The translations under genes and the position numbers were made by a program. Below the pieces are notes generated by a model, which saw only the letters and a list, made by a program, of their open reading frames with translations, was not told where the DNA came from and ran no database searches. Shown in pieces: positions 35,564 to 44,489 of a stretch of 64,000 bases of DNA. How positions within the stretch are numbered: the first letter of the stretch is position 1; each line of letters opens with the position of its first letter. Source of the stretch: Janthinobacterium saanense (GTDB lineage Bacteria > Pseudomonadota > Gammaproteobacteria > Burkholderiales > Burkholderiaceae_D); NCBI RefSeq assembly GCF_014200675.1, contig NZ_JACHCI010000001.1, forward strand, positions 186,001-250,000. Reading direction: 5' to 3'.

Positions 35564-36136
35564 ATGAAGCGTTTGCCTCAATTAACAAGTCTGATCGCCG
35601 TCGTGGCGCTGTCCGTGTCGCTGGCCTATTGGGCCATGCAGCTGTTCAAGGCGCCACAGCGGCCCATCAATCCGCCGGCCGTGCCGGTGGTGCAGGACGC
35701 CAGAGTGGAAGCCGGCGCGTCGCTGTTCGGTGGCCAGGTCAGCGTGGCCAGCGTCAGCAATTATCAGTTGCGCGGCGTGGTCGCTGCCGGCAATGGCCGT
35801 GGTAGCGTGGCCATCATTTCAACCGATGGCAAACCATCGGTGGCCTTGCCAGCCGGCGCCGAAGTGGCGCCTGGCGTGACGGTCAAGGAAGTGCAGCCGC
35901 GTTATGTGGTGTTGCTTGATGGCGGCGTGAGCAAACGGCTGGAACTGCTTGCCGACGACAAGGCGCTGTCGCTGCCGGGCACAGTGGGACCCGTGCCCGG
36001 GCTACAGCAGCCGGCGCCCAGCCTGGTGCCGCCACCGATGCCGGCCGAAGCACAGCAACGCCCGGGTGGCGTGCTGATGCCGGCGGCAGGGGGCGTGGTA
36101 TCGCAACCACAGCCGGCCACACCACCGACGAATTGA
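35564..36136 (+). CDS. gspC: Type II secretion protein GspC (short form)
   Basis: A 190-residue protein: N-terminal transmembrane helix (about 8-27), a homology region (about 50-130) that contacts the GspD N0 domain, and a Pro-rich tail. The PDZ or coiled-coil domain found in longer GspC is absent. It is the last gene of the operon, whereas gspC is first in many others. The patatin gene follows. Confidence 0.85.
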   Translation: MKRLPQLTSLIAVVALSVSLAYWAMQLFKAPQRPINPPAVPVVQDARVEAGASLFGGQVSVASVSNYQLRGVVAAGNGRGSVAIISTDGKPSVALPAGAEVAPGVTVKEVQPRYVVLLDGGVSKRLELLADDKALSLPGTVGPVPGLQQPAPSLVPPPMPAEAQQRPGGVLMPAAGGVVSQPQPATPPTN

Positions 36137-36195
36137 CGATCGCAGCGATGCATCACACCGGCGGCTGCCGTTCAGCCGTCGTCACAGGAGTTCCT

Positions 36196-38448
36196 ATGTT
36201 CTTGATCCGCACCCTGCTGCTGGGCTGCGTGGCGACACTGTGCGCCTTGCCAGTTTTCGCCGCCACCCCAGCCACCCCAGCTATTCCAGCCACCCAGCCG
36301 GCTGCTGATGCCGCTGCTGCGCCGGCGCGCCCCCGTATCGCGCTGGTGCTGTCTGGCGGCGGCGCGCGCGGTTTCGCGCATATCGGCGTGTTGAAAGTGT
36401 TGCAAGAATTGCATGTTCCGATCGATATGGTGGTCGGCACCAGCATGGGCGGCGTGGTGGGCGGCGCTTATGCGGCCGGCGCTTCCGTGGCGGACCTGGA
36501 AAAAATGGCGCGTGAAACTAACTGGGACCGGGTGCTGGCGGACCGGCCTGCGCGCGACGACCTGATCTTCCGCCGCCGCGAAGAAGACTTGCTGCTGCCG
36601 TCGCGCATCGAGTTCGGCGTCAGCCGCAATGGCATTTCCACCCCGCCGGCTGCGGCCAGCAATGCGGCGCTGGAGATGGCCTTGAACCGCTTGCTGCCCG
36701 CTGGCATGCGCGACCGGCCTGCCAGTCAATTGCCGCTGCCTTTCCGCTCGGTGGCGTCGGACCTGGTCAACGGCGAGCTGGTGGAACTGGTCGACACGCC
36801 GCTATTCCTGTCGATGCGCGCGTCCTTGGCCGTGCCCGGCGTGTTTGCGCCGGTGCGCGTGAATAACCGCCTGGTGGTCGATGGCGGCCTGGTACGCAAT
36901 CTGCCGGTCGACATGGCGCGCGCCATGGGCGCCGATATCATCATCGCCGTCAACGTGGGTACGCCGCTGGCGCCGGAAAAAGAACTGGGCAGCGCTATCG
37001 GCGTGGCGCAGCAGATGCTGCAGATACTCACGGAGCAGAACGTGCAGCGCTCGATCAAGGAACTGCATCCGCAGGATATCCTGGTGGCGCCCGACTTGGC
37101 TGGCGTGAGTTTTCTCGATTTCCAGAATTACGCGCGCGCCATGCGCGCCGGCGAGCAGGCGGCGCAGGCGCTGGCCGCGCGCCTGGCGCCGCTGGCGCTG
37201 CCGCCGGAACAGTATGCGGCCAGGGAGCAGCTGCGCCTGGCGGCGCCGGCCCTGCTGGACGTGGCGCTGCCGTTGACGCGTTTGACGGTGGAGAGCGAAG
37301 GGCAGATCAATCCACGCATCCTCGAGGCGCAATCGGGGCTGGTCGAAGGCCAGCTGGTGAGCCAGGAGGATGTGCTCAAGGCGGCCAGCAAGCTGTATGG
37401 CCGCGGCGACGTGGCGCGCGTGGAATCGGAAGTGGTCGATGTGGGCGAGCAGCGTGAGGTGACCCTGAAAGCTACCGAAGCGCCATGGGCCAGCAACCGC
37501 CTGCGCGTGGGCCTGGAACTGGCCAGCGATTTCAATGACAAGAATACCTTTGCCATCAAGCTGATGCATGTGCGCTCGAACCTGAACGACTGGGGCGGCG
37601 AGTTGCGCAGCCTGGTGCAGATCGGCACCGACCGCAATTTCTCGATACAGTATTTCCAGCCGCTGGGCGCGGGCAGCCCCTGGTATCTGGCGCCGACCAT
37701 CCAGTACAACTCCTCGTCGCTCGACCTGTTCGACAAGGGCCGGCGCACTGCCCGCATGTCTTACAATGGCCAGGGCGCCTATCTGGCGCTGGGCCGCCAG
37801 TTCGGCTACTGGGGCGATTTGCAGGTGGGCGTGGCGCGCAGCGAGAGCCGGGGCAATATCTCGATTCCGGCCGACCTGGGCGCGCCTGAAGCACGCGCGC
37901 TGGGCACCACCAAATTCGTCAAATTCCGTGCCGATACGCTCGATGCACCGGGCTTCCCCACGCGCGGCATGCTGATAGACGCCACCTGGACGCAGTCGTC
38001 GACCACGGGTTCTGCCGAAAAAGCGCTGGGGCAGTCTTCGGTCTCGGTGATGAAGGCGCTCGGTAGCGGCAACTGGGCCGGCCATGTGTATGGCGAATGG
38101 GCGCGTGCGCAGCGCGGCGAAGCGCCGCTCAGCCTGGGCGGCTTCCTGCGCCTGTCCGGCACGCCATCCGATTCGGTCTCGGGACGCAGCATTGCGCTGG
38201 CTCGCTTTGTCATGGCGCGCCGCATCGGCTCCTTGCCCACCACGTTTGGCGGCGCTGTGCGGGCCGGCTTTTCGGTGGAGATGGGCGGCGGTTTCGACCA
38301 GAGCGAACCGTTGCGGCGCAGCGTCTTCACGCAGGCGTCCAGCGTGTTCCTGGCCGTCGACACGCGTTTTGGCCCCGCCTATCTGGCCACCGGCTCGAGC
38401 AAGGGTAATACGGGCACGGTTTATCTTTTCCTGGGACCGGTCTGGTAA
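36196..38448 (+). CDS. Patatin-type phospholipase autotransporter (PlpD-like, type Vd)
   Basis: A 750-residue protein. The signal peptide ends near VFAA (about residue 23), followed by an Ala/Pro-rich spacer. The patatin domain (about 46-345) has oxyanion motif GGGARG, nucleophile Ser83 in GTSMG and catalytic Asp in VVDGG (about residue 227). One POTRA-like domain (about 355-425) and a C-terminal beta-barrel (about 430-750) ending in the aromatic VYLFLGPVW follow. This is the PlpD pattern of lipases at the cell surface. The ATG at 36196 has AGGAG, while an earlier ATG at 36133 overlaps gspC. The patatin domain may be cleaved. Confidence 0.87.
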   Translation: MFLIRTLLLGCVATLCALPVFAATPATPAIPATQPAADAAAAPARPRIALVLSGGGARGFAHIGVLKVLQELHVPIDMVVGTSMGGVVGGAYAAGASVADLEKMARETNWDRVLADRPARDDLIFRRREEDLLLPSRIEFGVSRNGISTPPAAASNAALEMALNRLLPAGMRDRPASQLPLPFRSVASDLVNGELVELVDTPLFLSMRASLAVPGVFAPVRVNNRLVVDGGLVRNLPVDMARAMGADIIIAVNVGTPLAPEKELGSAIGVAQQMLQILTEQNVQRSIKELHPQDILVAPDLAGVSFLDFQNYARAMRAGEQAAQALAARLAPLALPPEQYAAREQLRLAAPALLDVALPLTRLTVESEGQINPRILEAQSGLVEGQLVSQEDVLKAASKLYGRGDVARVESEVVDVGEQREVTLKATEAPWASNRLRVGLELASDFNDKNTFAIKLMHVRSNLNDWGGELRSLVQIGTDRNFSIQYFQPLGAGSPWYLAPTIQYNSSSLDLFDKGRRTARMSYNGQGAYLALGRQFGYWGDLQVGVARSESRGNISIPADLGAPEARALGTTKFVKFRADTLDAPGFPTRGMLIDATWTQSSTTGSAEKALGQSSVSVMKALGSGNWAGHVYGEWARAQRGEAPLSLGGFLRLSGTPSDSVSGRSIALARFVMARRIGSLPTTFGGAVRAGFSVEMGGGFDQSEPLRRSVFTQASSVFLAVDTRFGPAYLATGSSKGNTGTVYLFLGPVW

Positions 38449-39209
38449 GGCAGCGCGGCCGGCGTGTTCGCCGGTGCGCTGCGGCGCAGGGCCGTGAAGG
38501 CGCCAAATTCCCATGAGCGAAAACCCAGCAGCAAGGTAAATCCATCGCGCTCGGCCGGCGCCAAACGCCGGTCGCTCTGGTGCAGCCGCGCCAGTTCCTC
38601 GGCCAGCTGGCGTATCTTTTGCACCATTTCCTGGGCGCTGGGCAGGCACAAACGGGCCGGGATGCACATCAGCGTTTCACCGGCGCCATCGAAATGCCCG
38701 CTGAAATAATCGGCCACCACGTGCTCACGGAAGTACTGCTGCACGGGACCGTCGGCCAGCCAGTGAAAGGCGTTCGAGACACGCAGGCTGTAGCGGTTCA
38801 GCGGCTTGAGTTCGATCAGGCCCAGGCGGTCCAGTTCGGCCAGATAGCCTATGCATTCGGCTTCGCTCAGCGCATACGTTTCGATCACCTGTTCCAGATT
38901 CCAGTGCCCCAGGCAGCAGATCGCCACCAGCAGCAGGCGCGGGTGCGCGATCAATGATTTTTCCTGCACCAGGGTGAGCGTGTCGGCATGCGGCGTGATG
39001 TCGGCCGCGCCACGCAGCACATCTTCCATGGCGATGCCGGCCGCCTTGCAGATCAGGGCCAGGCGCGATAGTGACATATCGTTCTGGCCGAACATGCGCT
39101 TGACACTGGACTCGCTCATGTCGATGCGTTCGGCCAGTACCTTGTAGGTGATGCCGGCGGCGCGCAACTGGGTGCGCAGCACGCGCAAGACCAGTTCGGG
39201 CGAACTCAT
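38421..39209 (-). CDS. XRE-family helix-turn-helix regulator
   Basis: A 262-residue protein with an N-terminal Cro/XRE HTH (residues about 10-65, TYKVLAERIDMSESSVKRMF). The C-terminal 190 residues are unassigned and look like a winged or helical effector region. Its 3' end overlaps the patatin gene 3' end by 28 bp on the opposite strand. It is divergent from the small outer-membrane barrel gene and may regulate it. Target and signal are unknown. Confidence 0.8.
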   Translation of the reverse strand: MSSPELVLRVLRTQLRAAGITYKVLAERIDMSESSVKRMFGQNDMSLSRLALICKAAGIAMEDVLRGAADITPHADTLTLVQEKSLIAHPRLLLVAICCLGHWNLEQVIETYALSEAECIGYLAELDRLGLIELKPLNRYSLRVSNAFHWLADGPVQQYFREHVVADYFSGHFDGAGETLMCIPARLCLPSAQEMVQKIRQLAEELARLHQSDRRLAPAERDGFTLLLGFRSWEFGAFTALRRSAPANTPAALPYQTGPRKR

Positions 39210-39390
39210 GGCCGTTCTTTCATGGCATATCCTTTTTACAAAATTGGTCGCAAATAACGGTACTCAATGTAGTCTTTAACGGCACTTTGCACAAGCAGAT
39301 AGTACTTTTTAATAAAAGCACCGACACTGTATCTGCTCGCCCGCATAGCGCGCAAGCACCAGGAAATCCCACCACTTGCAGAGGTTATTC

Positions 39391-40011
39391 ATGTCACCAC
39401 AACACATCATTCCAGCGGCGATGCTGGCGCTCGCCGCTTTCGCTCCTTTTCACGCTTCGGCGGCAGATGCCAACGCCAACCCAGGTCCCGTCTATGCAGG
39501 CGCCAGCTACGGCTTCCGTACCAGCACCGGGCTCGATTGCGCGCCAGGCCAGCAAGATTGCGACAAGAACAGCAAGCGTAGCGCCAAGGCCTACGTGGGT
39601 TACAGTTTCGATGCACTGCCCTTTCAGGGCGGCGTTGCCGTGCCTGCGATTGAGCTGGTGGGGTACACCGGCGGCAGCGTCACCTCCGGCTTCGATACGG
39701 CAGCGGGAAAAGTGGCGGGACGCGGCAAGTTTAACGGCGCCGGCGTGCAAGGCGTGCTCGCTTACCACTTCGATGCGTTTTCCGTGAGCGGGCGCGCCGG
39801 CGTGGCTTACACGAACGCTAAAGTCGATTACCTGACAGGCGGTTCGGACAAGGAGAGCAAGGCGGGGCTGATGTACGGTCTCGGTACGGCTTATGCGCTG
39901 AACCAGAACTGGTCGCTGCATCTCGACTGGGACCGCGTGCCCGTGAAATATAACGGCAGCCAGAAAACCAGGGCCGACATGTTTTCGCTGGGCGCGTCTT
40001 ACCGCTTTTAA
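39391..40011 (+). CDS. Small OmpA-like outer-membrane beta-barrel protein
   Basis: A 206-residue protein with a signal peptide (cleavage near SAA-DA, about 25). It has alternating-hydrophobicity strands, an aromatic C-terminal Phe (FSLGASYRF) and a length that fits an 8-stranded barrel of the OmpA/OmpW/PagP size class. Two Cys lie close together (DCAPGQQDC). The ATG at 39391 has AGAGG ahead. A TTG at 39376 is less likely. It is divergent from the XRE regulator and its stop overlaps the following opposite-strand gene. Confidence 0.82.
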   Translation: MSPQHIIPAAMLALAAFAPFHASAADANANPGPVYAGASYGFRTSTGLDCAPGQQDCDKNSKRSAKAYVGYSFDALPFQGGVAVPAIELVGYTGGSVTSGFDTAAGKVAGRGKFNGAGVQGVLAYHFDAFSVSGRAGVAYTNAKVDYLTGGSDKESKAGLMYGLGTAYALNQNWSLHLDWDRVPVKYNGSQKTRADMFSLGASYRF

Positions 40012-40196
40012 CGCTCGACTTTGAGCAGCAGCTTCGCCAGCAAGCGTTTTTCTTGCTGGCGCTGGCCAGACACCGTTTTGACGTGCGCCCCGGCCGCGCG
40101 CTGCTTGGCAGCGGCGGCAACCGGGTTGCGCGGTTTTTGCGAGGGTTCGACGCGGAACTGCATTTTTTGCCGCGTCGCCAGGGCCTTGTTTGCCAC
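40008..40196 (-). CDS. Small basic protein, 62 residues
   Basis: This frame has a near-perfect Shine-Dalgarno AGGAGG 7 bases before a GTG start (40196), so I regard it as real. The product is strongly basic (many Arg and Lys, few acids) with no signal peptide or membrane helix. It starts MANKALATRQKMQFRV. I do not recognise the family. It lies 33 bases downstream of hslU on the same strand and its stop overlaps the convergent barrel gene by 4 bases. A nucleic-acid-binding role is a guess from charge only. Confidence 0.6.
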   Translation of the reverse strand: MANKALATRQKMQFRVEPSQKPRNPVAAAAKQRAAGAHVKTVSGQRQQEKRLLAKLLLKVER

Positions 40197-40229
40197 CGTT
40201 TCCTCCTTTGCCGTGATTACAGCATGCAG

Positions 40230-41591
40230 TTACAACACGTAGCGCGACAGGTCTTCGTTGACCGACAGCGCTTCCAGGCGCTGGTTCACGTAGGCGGCAT
40301 CGATGACCAGCAGGTTTTCGCTGGTGCTACTGCCTTCGCTGGCCGTAAACGATACTTCTTCCAGCAGCTTTTCCATCACCGTGTGCAAACGGCGCGCACC
40401 GATGTTTTCCGTGCGCTCGTTGACCGAGTAGGCGATTTCAGCCAGGCGCGTGATGCCTTCCGGCGCAAATTGCAGCTTCAGGTTTTCGGTCGCCAGCAAG
40501 GCTTCATACTGCATCGTCAGGCAGGCGTCGGTGCTGGTCAGGATGCGCTCGAAATCGGAGATCGACAGCGATTCGAGTTCCACGCGGATCGGGAAGCGCC
40601 CCTGCAATTCCGGGATCAGGTCGGACGGTTTCGACAAGTGAAAAGCGCCCGAGGCGATGAACAGGATATGGTCCGTGCGTATCATGCCGTACTTGGTGTT
40701 CACCGTCGTGCCTTCGACCAGCGGCAGCAGGTCGCGCTGCACGCCGGCGCGCGAAATGTCGGCGCCGCCAGACTCCGAGCGCGAGGCTATCTTGTCGATC
40801 TCGTCCAGAAAGACGATGCCGTTCTGTTCCACGTTCTGGATCGCCTTCTGTTTCAGCTCGTCTTCGTTGAGCAGCTTGGCCGCTTCTTCCTCGATCAGCA
40901 GTTTCAACGCTTCGCTGATCTTGACCTTGCGCGCCTTCTTGCGTGCCTGGCCCGCGCCCGAAAACATGGACTTGATCTGCTCCGTCATTTCTTCCATGCC
41001 CGGTGGCGCCATGATTTCCATTTGCGGGCCCGCTTCGGCCAGCTCAATCTCGATTTCCTTGTCGTCCAGCTCACCCTGGCGCAGACGCTTGCGGAAAGTC
41101 TGGCGCGTGCTGTCGCCGCTGCCGCTGCCGCCGGTGTCGACTGCCGCTGCCGTATTCGGCGTGAAGCCGAAGTCGCGCGCTGGCGGCACCAGGATATCGA
41201 TGATGCGGTCTTCCGCCGCATCTTCGGCGCGCACGCGTACTTTTTTCATTTCCGAGGCGCGCGTCTGCTTGATGCCGATGTCGATCAGGTCGCGGATGAT
41301 GGTGTCCACGTCGCGGCCGACATAGCCCACTTCGGTGAACTTGGTGGCTTCGATCTTGATGAAGGGCGCCTCGGCCAGCTTGGCCAGGCGGCGCGCGATT
41401 TCGGTCTTGCCGACGCCCGTAGGGCCGATCATCAGTATATTTTTCGGCGTGATTTCATGGCGCAGCGGCTCGGCCACCTGCTGGCGGCGCCAGCGGTTGC
41501 GCAAGGCGATCGCGACGGCGCGCTTGGCCTTGCCTTGTCCCACCACATGCTTGTCGAGTTCAGCGACGATTTCCAACGGGGTCATGTTCAT
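40230..41591 (-). CDS. hslU: ATP-dependent protease ATPase subunit HslU
   Basis: A 453-residue AAA+ unfoldase that drives the HslV peptidase. Walker [12 protein letters not shown], Walker [10 protein letters not shown], the sensor residues and the C-terminal tail DEDLSRYVL-type (here NEDLSRYVL) are visible, the last required to activate HslV. The start was placed at ATG 41591 (MNMTPLEIV), as two further in-frame ATG lie within 6 bases and are equally plausible. It is 26 bases after hslV. Confidence 0.95.
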   Translation of the reverse strand: MNMTPLEIVAELDKHVVGQGKAKRAVAIALRNRWRRQQVAEPLRHEITPKNILMIGPTGVGKTEIARRLAKLAEAPFIKIEATKFTEVGYVGRDVDTIIRDLIDIGIKQTRASEMKKVRVRAEDAAEDRIIDILVPPARDFGFTPNTAAAVDTGGSGSGDSTRQTFRKRLRQGELDDKEIEIELAEAGPQMEIMAPPGMEEMTEQIKSMFSGAGQARKKARKVKISEALKLLIEEEAAKLLNEDELKQKAIQNVEQNGIVFLDEIDKIASRSESGGADISRAGVQRDLLPLVEGTTVNTKYGMIRTDHILFIASGAFHLSKPSDLIPELQGRFPIRVELESLSISDFERILTSTDACLTMQYEALLATENLKLQFAPEGITRLAEIAYSVNERTENIGARRLHTVMEKLLEEVSFTASEGSSTSENLLVIDAAYVNQRLEALSVNEDLSRYVL

Positions 41592-41617
41592 GATCATAAT
41601 CTGCTCGGCTTTCGTGC

Positions 41618-42154
41618 TTAATCTAAAGTTTCGATGATGTGCGACATATTCGTATAAATGCACAGTTCGGCAGCGATGGTCAGCGACTTCTTGATCACTT
41701 CGGCTGGCGACAAATCCGTATTTTCCTGCAGCGCCTTGGCGGCCGACTGGGCGTAGGTGCCGCCCGAACCGATCGCGCCAATGCCGTCTTCCGGCTCCAG
41801 CACGTCGCCATTACCGGTGATGACCAAGGTCGATTCACTGTCGGCCACCAGCAGCATCGCTTCCAGGCGGCGCAGCACGCGGTCGGTGCGCCAGTCCTTG
41901 GCCAGTTCTACCGAGGCGCGCAGCAAATTGCCCTGGTGTTTTTCCAGCTTGCCTTCAAAGCGGTCGAGCAGGGTGAAGGCGTCGGCCGTGCCGCCGGCGA
42001 AACCCACCAGCACCTTACCTTGATATAGCTTGCGTACCTTGCGGGCCGTGCCCTTCATGACGATGTTGCCCAGTGTTACCTGGCCGTCGCCGCCCAGGGC
42101 GACTTGCTTGCCGCGCCGTACGCAGAGGATGGTGGTGCCGTGAAATTGTTCCAT
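41618..42154 (-). CDS. hslV: ATP-dependent protease peptidase subunit HslV
   Basis: A 178-residue proteasome-like threonine protease. The mature N-terminal catalytic Thr is residue 7 ([15 protein letters not shown]) after autoprocessing. Conserved GDGQVTLG and GAIGSGG motifs are present. It forms a double hexameric ring with HslU. It is upstream of hslU. A dksA terminator lies behind. Confidence 0.95.
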   Translation of the reverse strand: MEQFHGTTILCVRRGKQVALGGDGQVTLGNIVMKGTARKVRKLYQGKVLVGFAGGTADAFTLLDRFEGKLEKHQGNLLRASVELAKDWRTDRVLRRLEAMLLVADSESTLVITGNGDVLEPEDGIGAIGSGGTYAQSAAKALQENTDLSPAEVIKKSLTIAAELCIYTNMSHIIETLD

Positions 42155-42284
42155 ATTGACCTCAAAAGTTCGTGCAAAGCCGTGCGATGGCGCACCGATT
42201 GTTCAAAAATGGGGATGGAAAAGGCAATTGCAAGCCGGATTCAGGAGAGATGTGCTTGTTCCAGTGTAGCCGGAGCTGGACGAA

Positions 42285-42317
42285 AAAAAAGCATGCAAGG
42301 AAGTTGCATGCTTTTTT
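42285..42317. terminator. Bidirectional terminator after dksA
   Basis: A 14-bp stem AAAAAAGCATGCAA/TTGCATGCTTTTTT with a 5-base loop and T-tracts on both strands. It separates dksA from hslVU. Confidence 0.9.
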
Positions 42318-42343
42318 CAGGGATGGCCGCCAGGGCCGGGCGA

Positions 42344-42796
42344 TCAGTCGCCGTACAGTTTCTGTTTCAGTTCGCGCCGTTGCTGGGCTTCCAGCGACAG
42401 GGTGGCGGTCGGGCGGGCGATCAGGCGGGGGATGCCGATAGGCTCGCCCGTTTCTTCGCACCAGCCGTAATCGCCGCCGTCGATGCTGGCGATCGATTGT
42501 TGTACTTTTTTCAGCAGTTTGCGTTCGCGGTCGCGCGTGCGCAGTTCCAGCGCATGCTCTTCCTCGATCGTGGCGCGGTCGGCCGGATCGGGCACCAGCA
42601 CCGTTTCGCGCAAATGTTCGGTGGTTTCGCCTGCGTTTTTCAGCAAGTCTTTCTCGAGCTGTTGCAGACGCGCCTTGAAGAATGCCAGCTGGGCTGCATT
42701 CATGTAGTCGTCCTCGCTCATGGCGCGAATTTGCTCTTCGCTGATGAGAGGGATCTCTTGGTTGGCGGCCGGGGTCGATTTATTAGTTTTGGTCAT
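42344..42796 (-). CDS. dksA: RNA polymerase-binding transcription factor DksA
   Basis: A 150-residue secondary-channel factor that works with ppGpp. The N-terminal coiled coil (about 30-110) carries the DPADRATIEEEHALELRTRDRE tip region with the conserved Asp-x-x-Asp. The zinc finger positions are mostly substituted: the first pair is C-E-E-T and the second is L-S-L-E-A, so only one Cys remains. This zinc-poor type is common in alpha- and betaproteobacterial DksA. The ATG at 42796 begins MTKTNKS. Confidence 0.92.
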   Translation of the reverse strand: MTKTNKSTPAANQEIPLISEEQIRAMSEDDYMNAAQLAFFKARLQQLEKDLLKNAGETTEHLRETVLVPDPADRATIEEEHALELRTRDRERKLLKKVQQSIASIDGGDYGWCEETGEPIGIPRLIARPTATLSLEAQQRRELKQKLYGD

Positions 42797-43276
42797 AACT
42801 TCGCTTACCTTCGATACGACAGAGTTTTCAAATTGATCAGTTACTGCGGCGATGCCGAGCAACTGTACAGGTTCCGCTTGGCATTGCTGTCCGGCTGTAC
42901 TGCTTGCGACCTTGGCTTGCCGGCAGACTGCTATCCGGCTGCATTTGCCATGTTGATAACTTTTTACCGCTATATGCCAGTCTCGCTGTTGCGTGCGTCG
43001 ACCTGCGTAGTGGGGTGGATCGATTTCATGCCTGGCAATGGCCAGCGGCAGTTTGCCAGCATTTCATGACAGGTTAACGACAAGGGCCGTTTTCGTCGCT
43101 GATTTTGGCACGCTTTGCTTTATATTGCCATCCCGATTTGTTGACGGGCAGATCAGATACGGCCACTTGTTGGTTTATTCCAGCAAGTTCCAGCAAAATC
43201 GTCGTCAGACAGAGGGAAAAGCGTGTTTTCTTTCCCTTTCCTGTTTGCAACGGGCCTTTTGCAAAACCCGGCTAGT
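42797..43276. other. Spacer upstream of dksA
   Basis: This 480-bp region between the COG0523 GTPase and dksA on the same strand holds no gene I can support. It must include the dksA promoter and leader, but I cannot identify unambiguous -35/-10 elements. A weak GGGAAA/TTTCCC hairpin near 43213-43243 may end the GTPase transcript. Confidence 0.4.
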
Positions 43277-44359
43277 TTATACCAAACATTGTTCGAGTCC
43301 GCGAATAAAAATGTCTTTTGGTAGATTTTTGCCAATAAACACCATTTTGCTGCCGCGCACTTCATCTTCGCCCCATTTGGCGCCCAGGTCGCTACCCATC
43401 AGCTGGTGCACGCCCTGGAATACGACTTTACGCTCGGCGCCCTGCATCAGCAGCACCCCTTTGTAGCGCAACATGCGCGGACCATACACTTGCACCAGGC
43501 CACCCAGGAACTCGTCGAGCTTGGCGCTGTCGAACGGTTGCGTGCTCTTGAAAACAAAGGCGGCGATATCGTCGCTGTGCTGCGGGTGATGATGGTCGTG
43601 GTGGCCGCAGTCAGTAGCGCAGGCATCGCTGTGCTCATGCTTGTGCTCATCGGCGTGCTCATGCTCATGCGCATGGTCGTGGTCATGTACATGGGCGCTT
43701 TCGGTGGCCAGGAAATCCGGGTCCAGTTCCAGCTTTTCATTCAGGTTGAAACCGCGGATATCGAGCACTTCGGCAATCGGCGCACGGCCAAAATCGACTT
43801 TGCCTATCGGTGCGCGCGGATTGATGCGCTTGATGCGGCGCGTCAATGCGGCCACGTCGTCTTCGCTGACGAGGTCGGTTTTCGACAGCAAGAGCTTGTC
43901 GGCAAAGCCCACTTGCCGCTGCGCTTCTTCGTATTCGTCGAGCTGTTTCATGGCATGGCGCGCATCGACCACGGTGATGATGGCGTCAAGCATGTAATGA
44001 CTGCCCACTTCTTCATCGACAAAGAAGGTTTGCGCCACCGGGCCGGGATTGGCCAGGCCCGTGGTTTCGATGACGATGCGGTCAAATGCCAGCAGGCCGG
44101 CGTCGCGCTTTTGCGCCAGCGCCGTCAGGGCCACGATCAGGTCGCCGCGCACGGTGCAGCAGATGCAGCCGTTGTTCATCTCGATGATGTGTTCGTTGCT
44201 GTCCTGCACCAGGATTTCATTGTCGATATTTTCCTGGCCAAACTCGTTCTCGATCACGGCGATGCGCATGCCATGGTCTTCCTGCAATATGCGGTTGAGC
44301 AAGGTGGTTTTGCCGGCGCCCAGGAAACCGGTGAGTATGGTGGTTGGTATCAGTGCCAT
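43277..44359 (-). CDS. COG0523 (CobW/YjiA/ZigA) metal-chaperone GTPase
   Basis: A 360-residue G3E GTPase. P-loop GFLGAGKTTLL, the CxCC metal-binding motif CICC (residues 65-68), G3/G4 motifs (ETTGLANPGP, SKTDL) and a C-terminal CobW-C domain are present. A very His-rich metal-binding linker (residues about 223-261, HDHDHAHEHEH type) lies between them. Such enzymes deliver or buffer zinc or cobalt. It lies upstream of a zinc-poor dksA on the same strand. I found no clear Zur box near the start. Confidence 0.9.
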   Translation of the reverse strand: MALIPTTILTGFLGAGKTTLLNRILQEDHGMRIAVIENEFGQENIDNEILVQDSNEHIIEMNNGCICCTVRGDLIVALTALAQKRDAGLLAFDRIVIETTGLANPGPVAQTFFVDEEVGSHYMLDAIITVVDARHAMKQLDEYEEAQRQVGFADKLLLSKTDLVSEDDVAALTRRIKRINPRAPIGKVDFGRAPIAEVLDIRGFNLNEKLELDPDFLATESAHVHDHDHAHEHEHADEHKHEHSDACATDCGHHDHHHPQHSDDIAAFVFKSTQPFDSAKLDEFLGGLVQVYGPRMLRYKGVLLMQGAERKVVFQGVHQLMGSDLGAKWGEDEVRGSKMVFIGKNLPKDIFIRGLEQCLV

Positions 44360-44489
44360 GAAGAGTGCCTATGCTGTGTGTCGGTGGTGCCGCCGTACAA
44401 GTCGGCGAATCCGGACGATTATGCCGGAATTTTGCAAATGCTTGCAAACAGCGGCTATCCGCTTGATATGGATCAGGCTGCGGGTTTGC

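Noticed and set aside
33842-35581. Long minus-strand frame opposite gspE and gspF
   Set aside because: gspE and gspF have clear domain motifs on the plus strand; the antisense frame has none.
36802-38667. Long minus-strand frame opposite the patatin gene
   Set aside because: The coding strand has strong patatin motifs and a barrel. The antisense product is Ala/Arg/His-rich noise.
40053-41621. Plus-strand frame opposite hslU
   Set aside because: hslU is unambiguous on the minus strand and the opposite product is compositional.
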